This document shows positions 16,518 through 25,626 of a stretch of DNA of 44,756 nt, in pieces (position 1 is the stretch's first letter; every line of letters begins with the position of its first letter). Location: NCBI RefSeq assembly GCF_945952365.1, contig NZ_CAMFHX010000005.1, positions 70,832 through 115,587 of the forward strand, written 5' to 3'. The DNA comes from an uncultured Cetobacterium sp. (GTDB lineage: Bacteria > Fusobacteriota > Fusobacteriia > Fusobacteriales > Fusobacteriaceae). Both the position numbers and the translations under genes were made by a program. The notes beneath the pieces were generated by a model. That model saw only the letters and a list, made by a program, of their open reading frames with translations, was not told the DNA's origin and did not search any database.

Positions 16518-17909
16518 ATGAATAATAAGCAAACTCTTTTAAGAAACCTGCCAAAAGTAGATAAAATAATTGATCTACTTAAAGAGAAAGAGTTTTTTAA
16601 AGATAAACCATATAAAGAGATTTATGATGCTGTAAATGAAACTATCAATCTTTTTAGAAAAAATATTTTAAATGAAACTATCTCTAGCTACTCGTTAGAT
16701 GATATAGAGATTGAGATTACTAAATTATTATCAAAAAATTTAGAATTCAATCTAAAAAGAGTTATAAATGGAACTGGAACTATTCTACACACAAACCTTG
16801 GAAGAGCTCTTTTCTCTAAAGAGTTAATAGAGCATCTTTCAAACTCACTTACTGGATATAGCAACTTAGAGTTCGATTTGAAAACTGGAGAAAGAGGAAG
16901 CAGATACTCTCACGTTGAAGATCTTATAGCTAAAGTTACTGGAGCTGAAGCAGCTCTTGTTGTAAATAACAATGCTGCGGCTGTTATGCTTTGCTTAAAT
17001 GAGTTCAGTAAAAATACCGAGGTTGTCATATCTAGAGGAGAACTTGTTGAAGTTGGAGGTTCTTTCAGAATCCCTGATATTATGGAGCTATCTAATGCTA
17101 AGTTAGTTGAAATTGGAACTACAAATAGAACTCACCTAGTTGATTATGAAAAAGCTATAAATGAAAATACGTCTATGCTTTTAAAGGTTCATACTTCAAA
17201 CTACCATATCTCTGGGTTCACTAAATCTGTTTCTAATAAAGAGATTGCAGATTTAGCTAGAGAGAAAAATATCATCTCTATGGAAGATTTAGGTAGTGGA
17301 GTTCTTGTTGATTTTTCTAAGTATGGAATTAAAAAAGAGCCAACTATTTTTGATTCTATCGAATCAGGAATGGATTTAATAACTTTCAGTGGTGATAAAC
17401 TTCTTGGCGGACCTCAATGTGGAGTTATCATAGGTAAAAAATCTTTAATAAATAGACTTAAAAAAAATCAATTTTTAAGAGCTTTTAGAGTTTGTAAAAT
17501 GACTATAACTGCACTTGAATTTGTTTTTAAACAATACTGTGATGAAAAAGTTGCAGTTGAAAAAAATCCTACATTAAATAGAATCTTAGAACCATTAGAA
17601 AACGTTTTAGATAGAGCTAATATTTTAAAAAATCTATTAGAAACTCTTAATATTGATTCTGATATCATTAAGACATCTGCAATTATAGGTGGAGGTTCAA
17701 TGCCTGATGCAAGTATTGAAAGCTATGGTGTTCTTATAAAATCTCTAGATTCTATGCAGTTGAATAGATTTTTCTTAAAAGCTTCTACACCAATTGTAGG
17801 CAGAATTCAAAACAACTATTTTATTATAGACTTAAAAACTATTCACAGTGATGAATACTCAATTATTTTAGATAATTTTAAAGCTTTTTTAGAAAGTAGA
17901 AGTTTATGA
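16518..17909 (+). CDS. selA: L-seryl-tRNA(Sec) selenium transferase
   Basis: A 463-residue PLP enzyme that converts Ser-tRNA(Sec) to Sec-tRNA(Sec) with selenophosphate. It shows the SelA features: N-terminal NLPKVDKII, RVINGTGTILHTNLGRALFS, VVNNNAAAVMLCL, and the PLP lysine in TFSGDKLLGGPQ near residue 292. Length matches E. coli SelA (463). GGGGAAAATATG start, 9 nt after selD. The stop overlaps the selB start by 4 nt (ATGA), so translation is coupled. Confidence 0.97.
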   Translation: MNNKQTLLRNLPKVDKIIDLLKEKEFFKDKPYKEIYDAVNETINLFRKNILNETISSYSLDDIEIEITKLLSKNLEFNLKRVINGTGTILHTNLGRALFSKELIEHLSNSLTGYSNLEFDLKTGERGSRYSHVEDLIAKVTGAEAALVVNNNAAAVMLCLNEFSKNTEVVISRGELVEVGGSFRIPDIMELSNAKLVEIGTTNRTHLVDYEKAINENTSMLLKVHTSNYHISGFTKSVSNKEIADLAREKNIISMEDLGSGVLVDFSKYGIKKEPTIFDSIESGMDLITFSGDKLLGGPQCGVIIGKKSLINRLKKNQFLRAFRVCKMTITALEFVFKQYCDEKVAVEKNPTLNRILEPLENVLDRANILKNLLETLNIDSDIIKTSAIIGGGSMPDASIESYGVLIKSLDSMQLNRFFLKASTPIVGRIQNNYFIIDLKTIHSDEYSIILDNFKAFLESRSL

Positions 17910-19762
17910 GAAATTGGGTTATTGGAACTGCGGGACATATCGACCACGGAAAAACAACTTTAGTAAAAATGTTAACAAATATTGATACGGATAATCTGAA
18001 AGAGGAAAAAGAAAGGGGCATGACCATAGATCTTGGTTTTGCCCCTCTCCTTACACCCGATGGAAATACTATCAGTATCATTGATGTTCCAGGACATGAA
18101 AAATTTATAAAAAATATGGTAGCTGGTGCTAAAGGAATAGACTTCGTTCTTTTCCTTATAGCTGCTGATGATGGAATTATGCCACAAACTATTGAGCATA
18201 AAGAGATTTTAAAGCTACTCGGAGTTAATAAAGGTATTCTTGTCTTATCTAAAATAGATTTAGTTAGTGATTCTAGAGTTTCAGAACTTAAAGCTGAAAT
18301 CTCTCAAACGTTTTCAGATGGCTATTTCAACGATTTTCCAATTGTTGAAGTCAGCTCTAAAGATTCTTTAAGTTATAAAAATCTCTACAACCTTATTATC
18401 TCTGAGCTAAACTCTTTTTCAAACTCTGAAAAATATAACTTTGAGACTTCTTCTTTCAGATTGGACATTGATAAAATCTACTCTCCTAAAGGAGTTGGGA
18501 CTATTGTCAGTGGTACCTCTATTGGAAACATAAAAAAAAATGATAGTTTAACTATTTTTCCACAAAATCAAAAAGTTAAAATAAAAGCAATTCAAGTACA
18601 CGGAAAAGAGGTAGAAGAAGTTTTCTCCCACCAAAGATGTGCTCTCAATATTAGTAATATAAATGCAAAAGATATTGCTAGAGGTAATATTCTTACCAAC
18701 AACGCATCTCTTGTTTGCACAAAAATATTGGATGTATTATTCTCTAAAATATCTACTGATAAAATCCCAAAGAACAACACAAAAATAAGATTAAATATTG
18801 GAACTGCTGAATATTACGGAAAACTAAAATATCTTAAAGATGAATATTCGGATGATATTTTTTTCCAACTAATAATGGATGAATATATCTGTATTGACTT
18901 TGATGATATTGGAATACTTAGAAGCCTCGCTCAATCTGAACTATTAGGTGGTATTAGAGTTTTAAATCCAAATGCTGTTTCAACTAAAAAAAACAATGCC
19001 AAATATCTTAAAAAATTAAACTATCTTTTAAATAAAAAGATCAATTTTTCTGAATACCTCTTAGAGGAAGGTTATTTCGTTTCTATTCAAAATTTAAAAA
19101 AAGAGTTCAATTTAAAAGATATCGATGTTTCGAAAGAGAGTGATATCCTTTTATTTTCAGATGAAGATTTATTGATTCATAAAAATAACTTTGAAAAAAT
19201 AAAATGTGAAATTTCACTTTATCTAGATAATTTTCATAAGCAGAACCCACTGAGTAATGGTGTGTCATCAGCTACCATCAACAACATATTTTTTAATAAT
19301 CTCAATTTAATTAAACTGTTTTCTGAAGTCTTTAAAGAGGTAGATGGGTTTATATCTTTAAAAAACTTTAAGGTTAAGCTGTCTAAAGATGAAAAAAAGA
19401 TGAAAGATGAAATCTTCTTCATTTTAAAAAAAGAAAAATTTAATGGGATTAATAAAAAAGATTTAGATAATCTTTTTAAGAATCGATTGTTTAAAAATAT
19501 GTTTATGTATCTTTTAAATAATAAATTTATAATAGAGATAGGTGAGATTTTTATTTTAAATGGTTTCTATAAAGAGGCTTTAACTCAGCTAAACATCTTC
19601 TTTAATAATCATGATAAAATTACTCTTGCTCAATTTAGAAATCTTTTAAATTGTAGTCGAAAAATTGCTTTAATATATCTTGAGGAATTTGATAAAAATA
19701 AGGTAACTACAAAAATAGATGATTATAGAGTTTTACTTCAAAGGAAAAAGAGAGCAGATTGA
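17906..19762 (+). CDS. selB: Selenocysteine-specific elongation factor SelB
   Basis: A 618-residue translation factor that carries Sec-tRNA(Sec) to UGA codons next to a SECIS hairpin. Residues 1-170 are the GTPase domain (GHIDHGKT, DVPGHEKFIKNM, SKIDL), followed by EF-Tu-like beta-barrel domains and the C-terminal winged helices (about 370-618) that bind the SECIS RNA. All G motifs are present. ATGA overlap with selA. It is needed to read the UGA of selD in the same operon, so the operon contains an internal feedback. No selC tRNA lies in the window. Confidence 0.96.
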   Translation: MRNWVIGTAGHIDHGKTTLVKMLTNIDTDNLKEEKERGMTIDLGFAPLLTPDGNTISIIDVPGHEKFIKNMVAGAKGIDFVLFLIAADDGIMPQTIEHKEILKLLGVNKGILVLSKIDLVSDSRVSELKAEISQTFSDGYFNDFPIVEVSSKDSLSYKNLYNLIISELNSFSNSEKYNFETSSFRLDIDKIYSPKGVGTIVSGTSIGNIKKNDSLTIFPQNQKVKIKAIQVHGKEVEEVFSHQRCALNISNINAKDIARGNILTNNASLVCTKILDVLFSKISTDKIPKNNTKIRLNIGTAEYYGKLKYLKDEYSDDIFFQLIMDEYICIDFDDIGILRSLAQSELLGGIRVLNPNAVSTKKNNAKYLKKLNYLLNKKINFSEYLLEEGYFVSIQNLKKEFNLKDIDVSKESDILLFSDEDLLIHKNNFEKIKCEISLYLDNFHKQNPLSNGVSSATINNIFFNNLNLIKLFSEVFKEVDGFISLKNFKVKLSKDEKKMKDEIFFILKKEKFNGINKKDLDNLFKNRLFKNMFMYLLNNKFIIEIGEIFILNGFYKEALTQLNIFFNNHDKITLAQFRNLLNCSRKIALIYLEEFDKNKVTTKIDDYRVLLQRKKRAD

Positions 19763-19778
19763 TAACTGCTCTCTTTTT
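19745..19778. terminator. Bidirectional terminator between selB and the 5'-nucleotidase gene
   Basis: Perfect 9-bp stem AGAGAGCAG (19749-19757) / CTGCTCTCT (19766-19774), with T-run on the plus strand and AAAAA on the other side (T-run on minus). The selB stop lies in the loop. Confidence 0.9.
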
Positions 19779-19798
19779 GACTTCATTCTATCCCTATC

Positions 19799-21280
19799 CT
19801 ATTTAACTATAATTCTATTTTCAAGTTTTGGATTCAACTCTTTCTTCTCTTTTACATAATCTATGAAAATATCAGAATCGATAACTTTTTCTGAATCTAT
19901 CTCGACTGTTCCAACTGGATTTTTTAACATCTCAAACCCATCTCCTCCATTTTTTATATATAGAGGTAATGCAACCGTGTAAACTTTATCTAATATAATC
20001 GGCTTGCCATCTATTTTTACAGATATAACTCTTTCTCCAACTTTATTCTCTGGTTTGTATTCATATTTTAATCCAGATACCTGTAAGAATCTTCCTGATT
20101 TTTTTTCTACGCTACTTACACCATGTTCTATAGCTTCTACTATCGTTTTACCAGTATATTCAAAAGCTCCAACTTTATTTGAAAACGGAAGTAAAGATAT
20201 AGCATCTTTCAACTTGAATTGTCCTGCATCTATATTAGCTCTCAATCCACCACCATTCATAAACCCTATCTCAGTTTTGAAATGATTTCTATACGCATCT
20301 GCAATTAGATTTCCAACATTACTCTCTTCATATCTAGCATGGTGATTCTCTCCAAAACCTGAATCTAATTTAACCTTTGCCTCAGCAATCACAATCCCTA
20401 AATCTTTTTCCAATTTATCCCTATAATAATTTTCTAACTTTAATAACTCTTTATCAGATTCTACAGAGTTATTTAACGGAATAAACGACAAGTTTTGTGA
20501 TATTTTACCATCGTTTTCTTTTATAATTTCAACTTTTACAATAGAACCCATATTTCCTTGAGGTGACACAATTGGCTTTTCACCAACATAAGTTACATAG
20601 TTATACTTTTCAGATTTCTCTTCTGCTAAAATTGAGTTAATCTCTGGAAATTTTTCTAAAATTTCAATATTTAGTTCTGGCTCTGACTGAGTCAGTAAAA
20701 CTATAAAATCTACTTTTTCTTTTTTTAACTTATTTAAATTCTCTTCAATACTCTTAAATATATCAGCTTGATATATCTCTGTTGTTTGAATTGTTGTGCT
20801 CATTCCATCTGTAGTTCCTAGAAAACCTATTTTTAAATCTCCAAACTGCTTTACAATATACTCTTTTGATTTATTGAACGATTCTCCTGAGCTTTCTTTC
20901 AAATTACTTGAAATCCATTCGAAGTTTGATTTATTCACTAAATTTCTAGCTTCTGTCACTCCAAAATCAAATTCATGCTGTCCAAAGTTAGATATATCTA
21001 TCTCAATTTTATTAAAAGCTTCAATCATAGGAAAACCATGATAAATAGCTCCGAATAAAACTCCTCCTCCTAAATCTCCACCTTGAAGAACTAAGGTATT
21101 TTTATTTTCTTCACGAACTTTATCAATTACAGTTTTAGCTCTCGCTACCCCCCCTCTTTCACCGTGTTTATCCACCACTGGGTAAATTACATGTGAATCG
21201 TTAAAATATAATAGTGTTGCCTTTTCCTGAGCCATCACTATCGATGAAAGTAATAAAAAACCACATAAAAATCTTTTCAA
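19799..21280 (-). CDS. Exported 5'-nucleotidase/UshA-like metallophosphoesterase
   Basis: A 493-residue protein with a signal peptide (LKRFLCGFLLLSSIVMAQ). The N-terminal metallophosphoesterase domain has YFNDSH, GGDLGGG and GQHEFDFG; the C-terminal substrate domain has NGGGLRANID and NGGDGFEML. The family hydrolyses nucleotides to nucleosides and phosphate outside the cytoplasm. The motif is GQHE where most family members have GNHE, a change at a metal-site Asn that may alter metal use. The TTG start at 21280 is chosen because GGAGGG lies 7 nt upstream and a signal peptide follows directly; a longer in-frame start would put a charged stretch before it. It has a consensus promoter with a palindrome on the -10 box. 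Confidence 0.9.
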   Translation of the reverse strand: MKRFLCGFLLLSSIVMAQEKATLLYFNDSHVIYPVVDKHGERGGVARAKTVIDKVREENKNTLVLQGGDLGGGVLFGAIYHGFPMIEAFNKIEIDISNFGQHEFDFGVTEARNLVNKSNFEWISSNLKESSGESFNKSKEYIVKQFGDLKIGFLGTTDGMSTTIQTTEIYQADIFKSIEENLNKLKKEKVDFIVLLTQSEPELNIEILEKFPEINSILAEEKSEKYNYVTYVGEKPIVSPQGNMGSIVKVEIIKENDGKISQNLSFIPLNNSVESDKELLKLENYYRDKLEKDLGIVIAEAKVKLDSGFGENHHARYEESNVGNLIADAYRNHFKTEIGFMNGGGLRANIDAGQFKLKDAISLLPFSNKVGAFEYTGKTIVEAIEHGVSSVEKKSGRFLQVSGLKYEYKPENKVGERVISVKIDGKPIILDKVYTVALPLYIKNGGDGFEMLKNPVGTVEIDSEKVIDSDIFIDYVKEKKELNPKLENRIIVK

Positions 21281-21320
21281 AATATTTCCCTCCAAAACCT
21301 TTTTTTCTAAGAAAATAAAC

Positions 21321-21361
21321 AATGTTCACAACATTATATATTCAAAAAAAATCTCTGTCAA
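21321..21361 (-). promoter_or_regulatory. Consensus promoter with palindromic operator for the 5'-nucleotidase
   Basis: Minus strand TTGACA (21361-21356), 17-bp spacer, TATAAT (21338-21333). A perfect palindrome AATGTT-CAC-AACATT (21321-21335) overlaps the -10 end and start site, a position typical of a repressor site. The regulator is unknown. Confidence 0.8.
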
Positions 21362-21704
21362 TTTCATTAACAACATTTATACAATTTAATACATATTTAA
21401 TCAAACTTTTTCAGTCTCAAAAAACGTCTAATAGTTATAATAATAGTTAGAAGAGTAAAGTTTTTAAAAGTTTCAGTATTAAAAAAGCCATCACACAGAT
21501 TCAGAGTTGTTTATTATTAAATAAATTGTGCAATCTAAATCTAACTATTATGAGAAATAGATTTAAAGTTAGTAAGTTTTGTTTTAATTTTTAAGGCATT
21601 GTTTTTACGAGTTTTAAGGTTATTTAAACGGAAGATTTTCAAAGAATTAAATATTTAGTAGAAATAGAGGGATTTGTGATGGTTGCCCTCTATTTTTTAT
21701 TGCA
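21362..21704. other. Gene-free stretch at the distal edge of the defence island
   Basis: No convincing gene. It holds an 11-bp inverted repeat, TAATAGTTAGA (21441-21451) and TCTAACTATTA (21540-21550), 88 nt apart, and the hairpin listed separately. A tiny plus frame (from 21550) has no support. Possibly a decayed mobile-element end. Confidence 0.5.
21662..21698. terminator. Terminator-like hairpin after the Zorya operon
   Basis: Perfect 10-bp stem AAATAGAGGG (21662-21671) / CCCTCTATTT (21686-21695), 14-nt loop. T-run is clear on plus and short on minus; it lies 7 nt past the minus-strand HNH gene stop, so probably ends that operon. Confidence 0.6.
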
Positions 21705-22559
21705 CTAGAACTTTATATATCTACTAAACTTAGGATTAGTTAACATATGGCCATGCATAGGTTTTTTACTATGACAGGTCACACAAACCACTTCTAAATT
21801 TGTTGCTTTATTATTTGATTTTACTCCATCTACATGATGAACATGCAGTTCATTTGTATCTTTTGAACAATCTTTTCCACAATCTTGGCAGATAAACCTC
21901 TTACTTTTTTTATAGTCAAAACTTATTTTACTCCATTCCTCTGCGTACTCATTTAATGGTTGAGAGCTTGAAGTATGAGTTGGTTCTATATAAATCTCTG
22001 TATTGTATTCATCTAAAAATTCTTTTACATTAAAACTGTTAAAAATATGATCTTTCAAATTATATGACGAACTATAACCTTTATAATTTAAATTTCCTAA
22101 ACAATATTTACACACATTTAATTCTAATTCTATATCTCTTTTAACTACTTTTCCATTTAAAGTTTTATTCAATAAGAAAATCCCGTCATTCCTCTGACTT
22201 ACAACATATCTATCATACCTTTTACTTTTGTGCATTTTATCTAAAGCCTGGCACCAAGAAAGATGAAATTTAGGAAAAGATGACATATCATTTTCATCCT
22301 TCACATAATTCCCCATAAAGTCTCTTATATACACAAGCATCTTTTGCCCAGGGAAATCTTTATGTTCTAACGTCTTATCTTTTGCTACAACTAATTCATC
22401 AAATGATATATCTAAACCCTTTGTTTTTATATTACTAAGCTTTAGCTCTTTCATAATAGCTTCTGAACTCTGAAAATTTGGCTTAAAATCCTCTGAAATC
22501 CCCATACTTTTTCTTATTTTTTTAAAAGCTAAAAACTCATTAAAATTAATTAATTTCAT
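21705..22559 (-). CDS. zorE: HNH endonuclease, ZorE-like effector of a Zorya system
   Basis: A 284-residue protein. The C-terminal part (about 220-275) is a zinc-bound HNH nuclease: CQDCGKDC, catalytic HVHHVDG, NNKATNLEVVC, CVTCHSKKP. A separate CKYC pair lies near residue 152. The N-terminal 200 residues show no family I recognise. Third gene after zorA and zorB, which is the order of type II Zorya, where the HNH protein ZorE nicks invading DNA. The ATG at 22559 overlaps zorB by 14 nt and has AGAGGCG upstream; a longer frame would lie fully in zorB. The ZorE name rests on gene order and domain, not on a sequence search. Confidence 0.75.
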   Translation of the reverse strand: MKLINFNEFLAFKKIRKSMGISEDFKPNFQSSEAIMKELKLSNIKTKGLDISFDELVVAKDKTLEHKDFPGQKMLVYIRDFMGNYVKDENDMSSFPKFHLSWCQALDKMHKSKRYDRYVVSQRNDGIFLLNKTLNGKVVKRDIELELNVCKYCLGNLNYKGYSSSYNLKDHIFNSFNVKEFLDEYNTEIYIEPTHTSSSQPLNEYAEEWSKISFDYKKSKRFICQDCGKDCSKDTNELHVHHVDGVKSNNKATNLEVVCVTCHSKKPMHGHMLTNPKFSRYIKF

Positions 22560-23268
22560 TTTTTTCGCCTCTTTCTCTATCATTCTTTGCCAGTATTTGA
22601 TCTATCTTTTGTTCAGCTTTTGTCCTTATTCTAAACTCAACTCTTCTAGACATTTTCTTATCCTCTATACCCTTAGTTATAATTCTTTTACTATATGACA
22701 ATCCATTCGCAGTTACTTTTTCTATCATAAACTTCTCATGCTTTCTCATTCTAGGTAGTGTCATTACATATTGCAAAGTTGTTCTCGTTCTATTTTGTGA
22801 TAGCTCCATATTTTTAAAATAAGAGTCCATAGGAGATGAATTTCTTGTCCACTCTGTTGATGTATGCCCTTCTATTCTCACCTCTTCAATTTCACTTTCA
22901 AACTTTTTAGAATTTAATATTGTTATATATCTTGGGAAAAAATCATTTAATATATTTTTAAACCCATCATTTAATTCGCTACTTCCTTGCTGAAAAAATA
23001 TATCTGGTTCTCTGAATTTTATTGATAATGTTTCTTCATCTATATAAGCATTCCAGTCATTTAAATCGGTTTGGAACTCCTTAAAAAGCTCTTGATAAAT
23101 TGATATCTTTATTTTTCTATAATCTTCGGCTAAGTCAGTCATACCTTGTTTTTCTTTTGCCACCTGTGACATAAAAGATATTGCGATAAACATAAATATA
23201 ATCATCAATCCTGACATTAAGTCTGATATAGACGGCCAAAAGTCATCATTTTGTATGTATTTATTCAT
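22546..23268 (-). CDS. zorB: ZorB, MotB/OmpA-like stator subunit of Zorya
   Basis: A 240-residue protein with one N-terminal membrane segment (about 14-35) containing Asp16 in SISDLMSGLMIIFMF, the position of the proton-carrying Asp in MotB, then a periplasmic OmpA-like peptidoglycan-binding domain (VRIEGHTSTEW near 126; NRTRTTLQYV). In Zorya, ZorA5-ZorB2 forms an ion-driven motor that is thought to sense phage invasion at the envelope. It starts 4 nt after zorA and overlaps the HNH gene. Confidence 0.88.
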   Translation of the reverse strand: MNKYIQNDDFWPSISDLMSGLMIIFMFIAISFMSQVAKEKQGMTDLAEDYRKIKISIYQELFKEFQTDLNDWNAYIDEETLSIKFREPDIFFQQGSSELNDGFKNILNDFFPRYITILNSKKFESEIEEVRIEGHTSTEWTRNSSPMDSYFKNMELSQNRTRTTLQYVMTLPRMRKHEKFMIEKVTANGLSYSKRIITKGIEDKKMSRRVEFRIRTKAEQKIDQILAKNDRERGEKNEIN

Positions 23269-23272
23269 TTAA

Positions 23273-25201
23273 TTACCCTACCTTTTTTGCCAAGTTAATT
23301 AACTTTTGAAGCTCTATAGTCAGTGGAGTATAATCACTAACAAATTTCTCTGAAACAGCTGCTAATTGATTTCCTAAAGACTCTAGAGATGTATTTAACG
23401 TTACTCCTAAAGCTTTATTTATATTTTCAACACTTGTTTGTACATTTGAGTTGTTATTTTCAACCATTACTTGAATATTATCAGATATTTTTTTAGTCAG
23501 TGTAAATCCTTCATTTTCAAATCTAACAATTGCTTTTTCAGTTGCTATAATCTGCTCTTCCATAGCTCTTATATTAAGTTCACTCACCCCTGAAATACTT
23601 GCTGTTAAATCTTTTAAAGATGTTACAACTTCTTCTTGTTGTTTTTTTATACTTTCTGTCGAAATCTGTGTTAACTCTTTAATTGAATTTCTTACTGAAA
23701 CAATTTGATTATTATTCTCATCTATATTTTTCGAAATCCCATTTGATACACTACCTGCTGTTAACAGTAAATCATCCATAGATGATTTTATAGAATTTTG
23801 TATACTATTAATATATCCTATAGATTCTGATGATTTCTCTTCAAAGTGATCTGATAATTTTGATATATTTTCTACAGCTTTTTGATTAACTAAATTTATT
23901 TTTTGTAGTATATTTTCTGATGATTTATTCACTTCTTCAATACTTTTTTCAGTTGTTACGACCACATGATTAGTTATCTTGTCCGTGGCTAAAACTGTAT
24001 GCTCTAATAACTTCGAATCAACGTCAATTATATATCCCTCTACATTTTTTATACTTTCTAATGTTTTTTCTTTTAACTCTGATGTATACACATCTAAATT
24101 TGGAATTAACTCCTTTGCTTCTTTAGATATTTTATTTAAGATTTCGATAGAATTATTTAAAGTTTGCTGCTGAGTATCAAAGGTTACTATTTTATCTCCA
24201 AGTTTATTTGCAATTTCAACTATTGATGAACTTCTTTCATTTATCTCAACAACTAAATCTCTAGCCATGATCATTCCATTATAAAGTTCTACTTGATTCT
24301 CATTTGTTTTTTCAATTGTTTCTTTATAATGAACTTGCCACTCCAATAATTTTTCTACTGCATAATTTAAGTGCTTAAAGTTTTCACCAAATTGCTCTTG
24401 CAGTTGATTATTCAAGTCTCTTATACACTCTTGAATAGCTTCTGTAAAAGCTTTCATATTATTTTCAGCCATATTTTTAGCAAAAATTCTAAACTCTTCA
24501 ATTAAAACATTATTTCCTCTTTCTATCTCTGTACTAATTGCATTGTTTGTCTTTACTAAGTTATCCAGTTGATTCCCCATATTTTCAAGCCCTATATTCA
24601 ATCTTTCCTGAGCAGTCTCTTGAGCTTTTATCATACTCTCTCTTAAAATTTTCATTTGACCTACAAGAGATGTTGGTTTATCTCCTGTTAATTCTTGAAC
24701 TAGAGATTCAATTGCTACTCTACTTACCTCTGATGTTTTCTGTGTATTTTCTTTTATATCGACTATTGCTTCAACAACTTGTTTGTTACTTTGAACAATC
24801 GCTTCTTTCATTTCAAACATTAATGTTGCTATTTTTTCTAAAGAAACCTCTCCAACATTCTCTTTTTCATTTCTTATTGCTTCTTTTATCATCTTTGATT
24901 GAAATGATTTTAAAATATTTGATAAAACTAATCCAACTAAAGATGTAAAGAAGGCAGTTTTCATCCCTTCTAAAAGTTTTGGTATACTTTTGTCTAAGTT
25001 TACAGTGTCAAATTCTAATAATCCCATAAAAATTCCAAAAAATGTTCCTATGATTCCTAATCCTGCTATTAAGTTAGGTATTGTTGTACTCTCTTTCGGC
25101 TTTGAAAGTATTTTCTTTAATGATATTAAAAATAATCCTACCATTAACACTCCAAATACAATATTCGTTGGTTCTAATATTTGTTTAAAAAAACTGTTCA
25201 T
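23273..25201 (-). CDS. zorA: ZorA, MotA/ExbB-like motor subunit of Zorya with long coiled-coil tail
   Basis: A 642-residue protein. Three hydrophobic segments near 13-30, 41-62 and 80-98 (IPNLIAGLGIIGTFFGIFMGLL; GMKTAFFTSLVGLVLSN) form the MotA/TolQ/ExbB-like core. The remaining about 500 residues are a charged helical tail with few prolines, consistent with the long cytoplasmic ZorA tail that transmits the signal to the effector. AAAGGAGA start. First gene of the zorA-zorB-HNH operon; an extended -10 box and a terminator lie just upstream. Confidence 0.88.
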   Translation of the reverse strand: MNSFFKQILEPTNIVFGVLMVGLFLISLKKILSKPKESTTIPNLIAGLGIIGTFFGIFMGLLEFDTVNLDKSIPKLLEGMKTAFFTSLVGLVLSNILKSFQSKMIKEAIRNEKENVGEVSLEKIATLMFEMKEAIVQSNKQVVEAIVDIKENTQKTSEVSRVAIESLVQELTGDKPTSLVGQMKILRESMIKAQETAQERLNIGLENMGNQLDNLVKTNNAISTEIERGNNVLIEEFRIFAKNMAENNMKAFTEAIQECIRDLNNQLQEQFGENFKHLNYAVEKLLEWQVHYKETIEKTNENQVELYNGMIMARDLVVEINERSSSIVEIANKLGDKIVTFDTQQQTLNNSIEILNKISKEAKELIPNLDVYTSELKEKTLESIKNVEGYIIDVDSKLLEHTVLATDKITNHVVVTTEKSIEEVNKSSENILQKINLVNQKAVENISKLSDHFEEKSSESIGYINSIQNSIKSSMDDLLLTAGSVSNGISKNIDENNNQIVSVRNSIKELTQISTESIKKQQEEVVTSLKDLTASISGVSELNIRAMEEQIIATEKAIVRFENEGFTLTKKISDNIQVMVENNNSNVQTSVENINKALGVTLNTSLESLGNQLAAVSEKFVSDYTPLTIELQKLINLAKKVG

Positions 25202-25248
25202 TCGCTCTCCTTTAACTTCTGTAATTTTATTGTGTAAATTTCTAAATT

Positions 25249-25257
25249 ATTATAACA
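25249..25257 (-). promoter_or_regulatory. Extended -10 promoter for zorA
   Basis: Minus strand TGT + TATAAT (25257-25249), 48 nt before the zorA ATG. No clear -35 box. Confidence 0.45.
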
Positions 25258-25289
25258 TAAAAAATGCCACAATAAAAATACTGTGACAT
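25258..25289 (-). terminator. Terminator upstream of zorA
   Basis: On the minus strand ATGTCACA (25289-25282) pairs with TGTGGCAT (25271-25264) with one G-T pair; followed by a T-run. It probably ends the upstream five-gene operon before the zor promoter. Confidence 0.6.
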
Positions 25290-25324
25290 CCTTTTATAAC
25301 AACTCTATATTCTGAACAATCCCT

Positions 25325-25403
25325 CTATTAGAACTTCCTTAAATCTGATTACACCATTTGAAATCCCTCTCTAATCAACAGGTTTAAGAAGTGTTTCTAA
25401 TAG
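25325..25403. repeat. Long imperfect hairpin between the two defence operons
   Basis: The arms CTATTAGAA (25325-25333) and TTCTAATAG (25395-25403) match perfectly, and the pairing continues inwards with small bulges (TTCCTTAAATCTG against the complement of CAGGTTTAAGAA, then ATTA/TAAT), about 25 pairs in all around a 20-nt loop. It would fold as RNA from either strand. It does not look like a terminator as no T-run follows. Confidence 0.65.
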
Positions 25404-25626
25404 GTTTTTAGGGTGTTTTAAAGCTTTTTATAGCATGTTTTTTCCACCCGACTTCTTATAAGACCGTTTTTTTTCGTTGGGCTTAAAATCAAAATAAAAG
25501 CGTCATTTTTATGGACCTTTTTTGAAAATATACCATTTCAAAAAACTCTGTCCTTAAAAACGAACTATTACTTATTTAGTGCTTTAATATGAGTACTTTT
25601 CGAATTAGATTTAGTTATCAATATAT

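Larger units (their letters stand above)
25202..25626. other. Non-coding stretch between the two defence operons
   Basis: 425 nt without a credible gene. It holds the zorA promoter and terminator, the long imperfect hairpin at 25325-25403, and a second A/T-only inverted repeat near 25528-25552 (TTTTTTGAAA/TTTCAAAAAA). Confidence 0.6.

Noticed and set aside
15316-21704. selC (tRNA-Sec) near the sel genes
   Set aside because: No tRNA-like cloverleaf with a long extra arm was found in the intergenic stretches; it must lie elsewhere.
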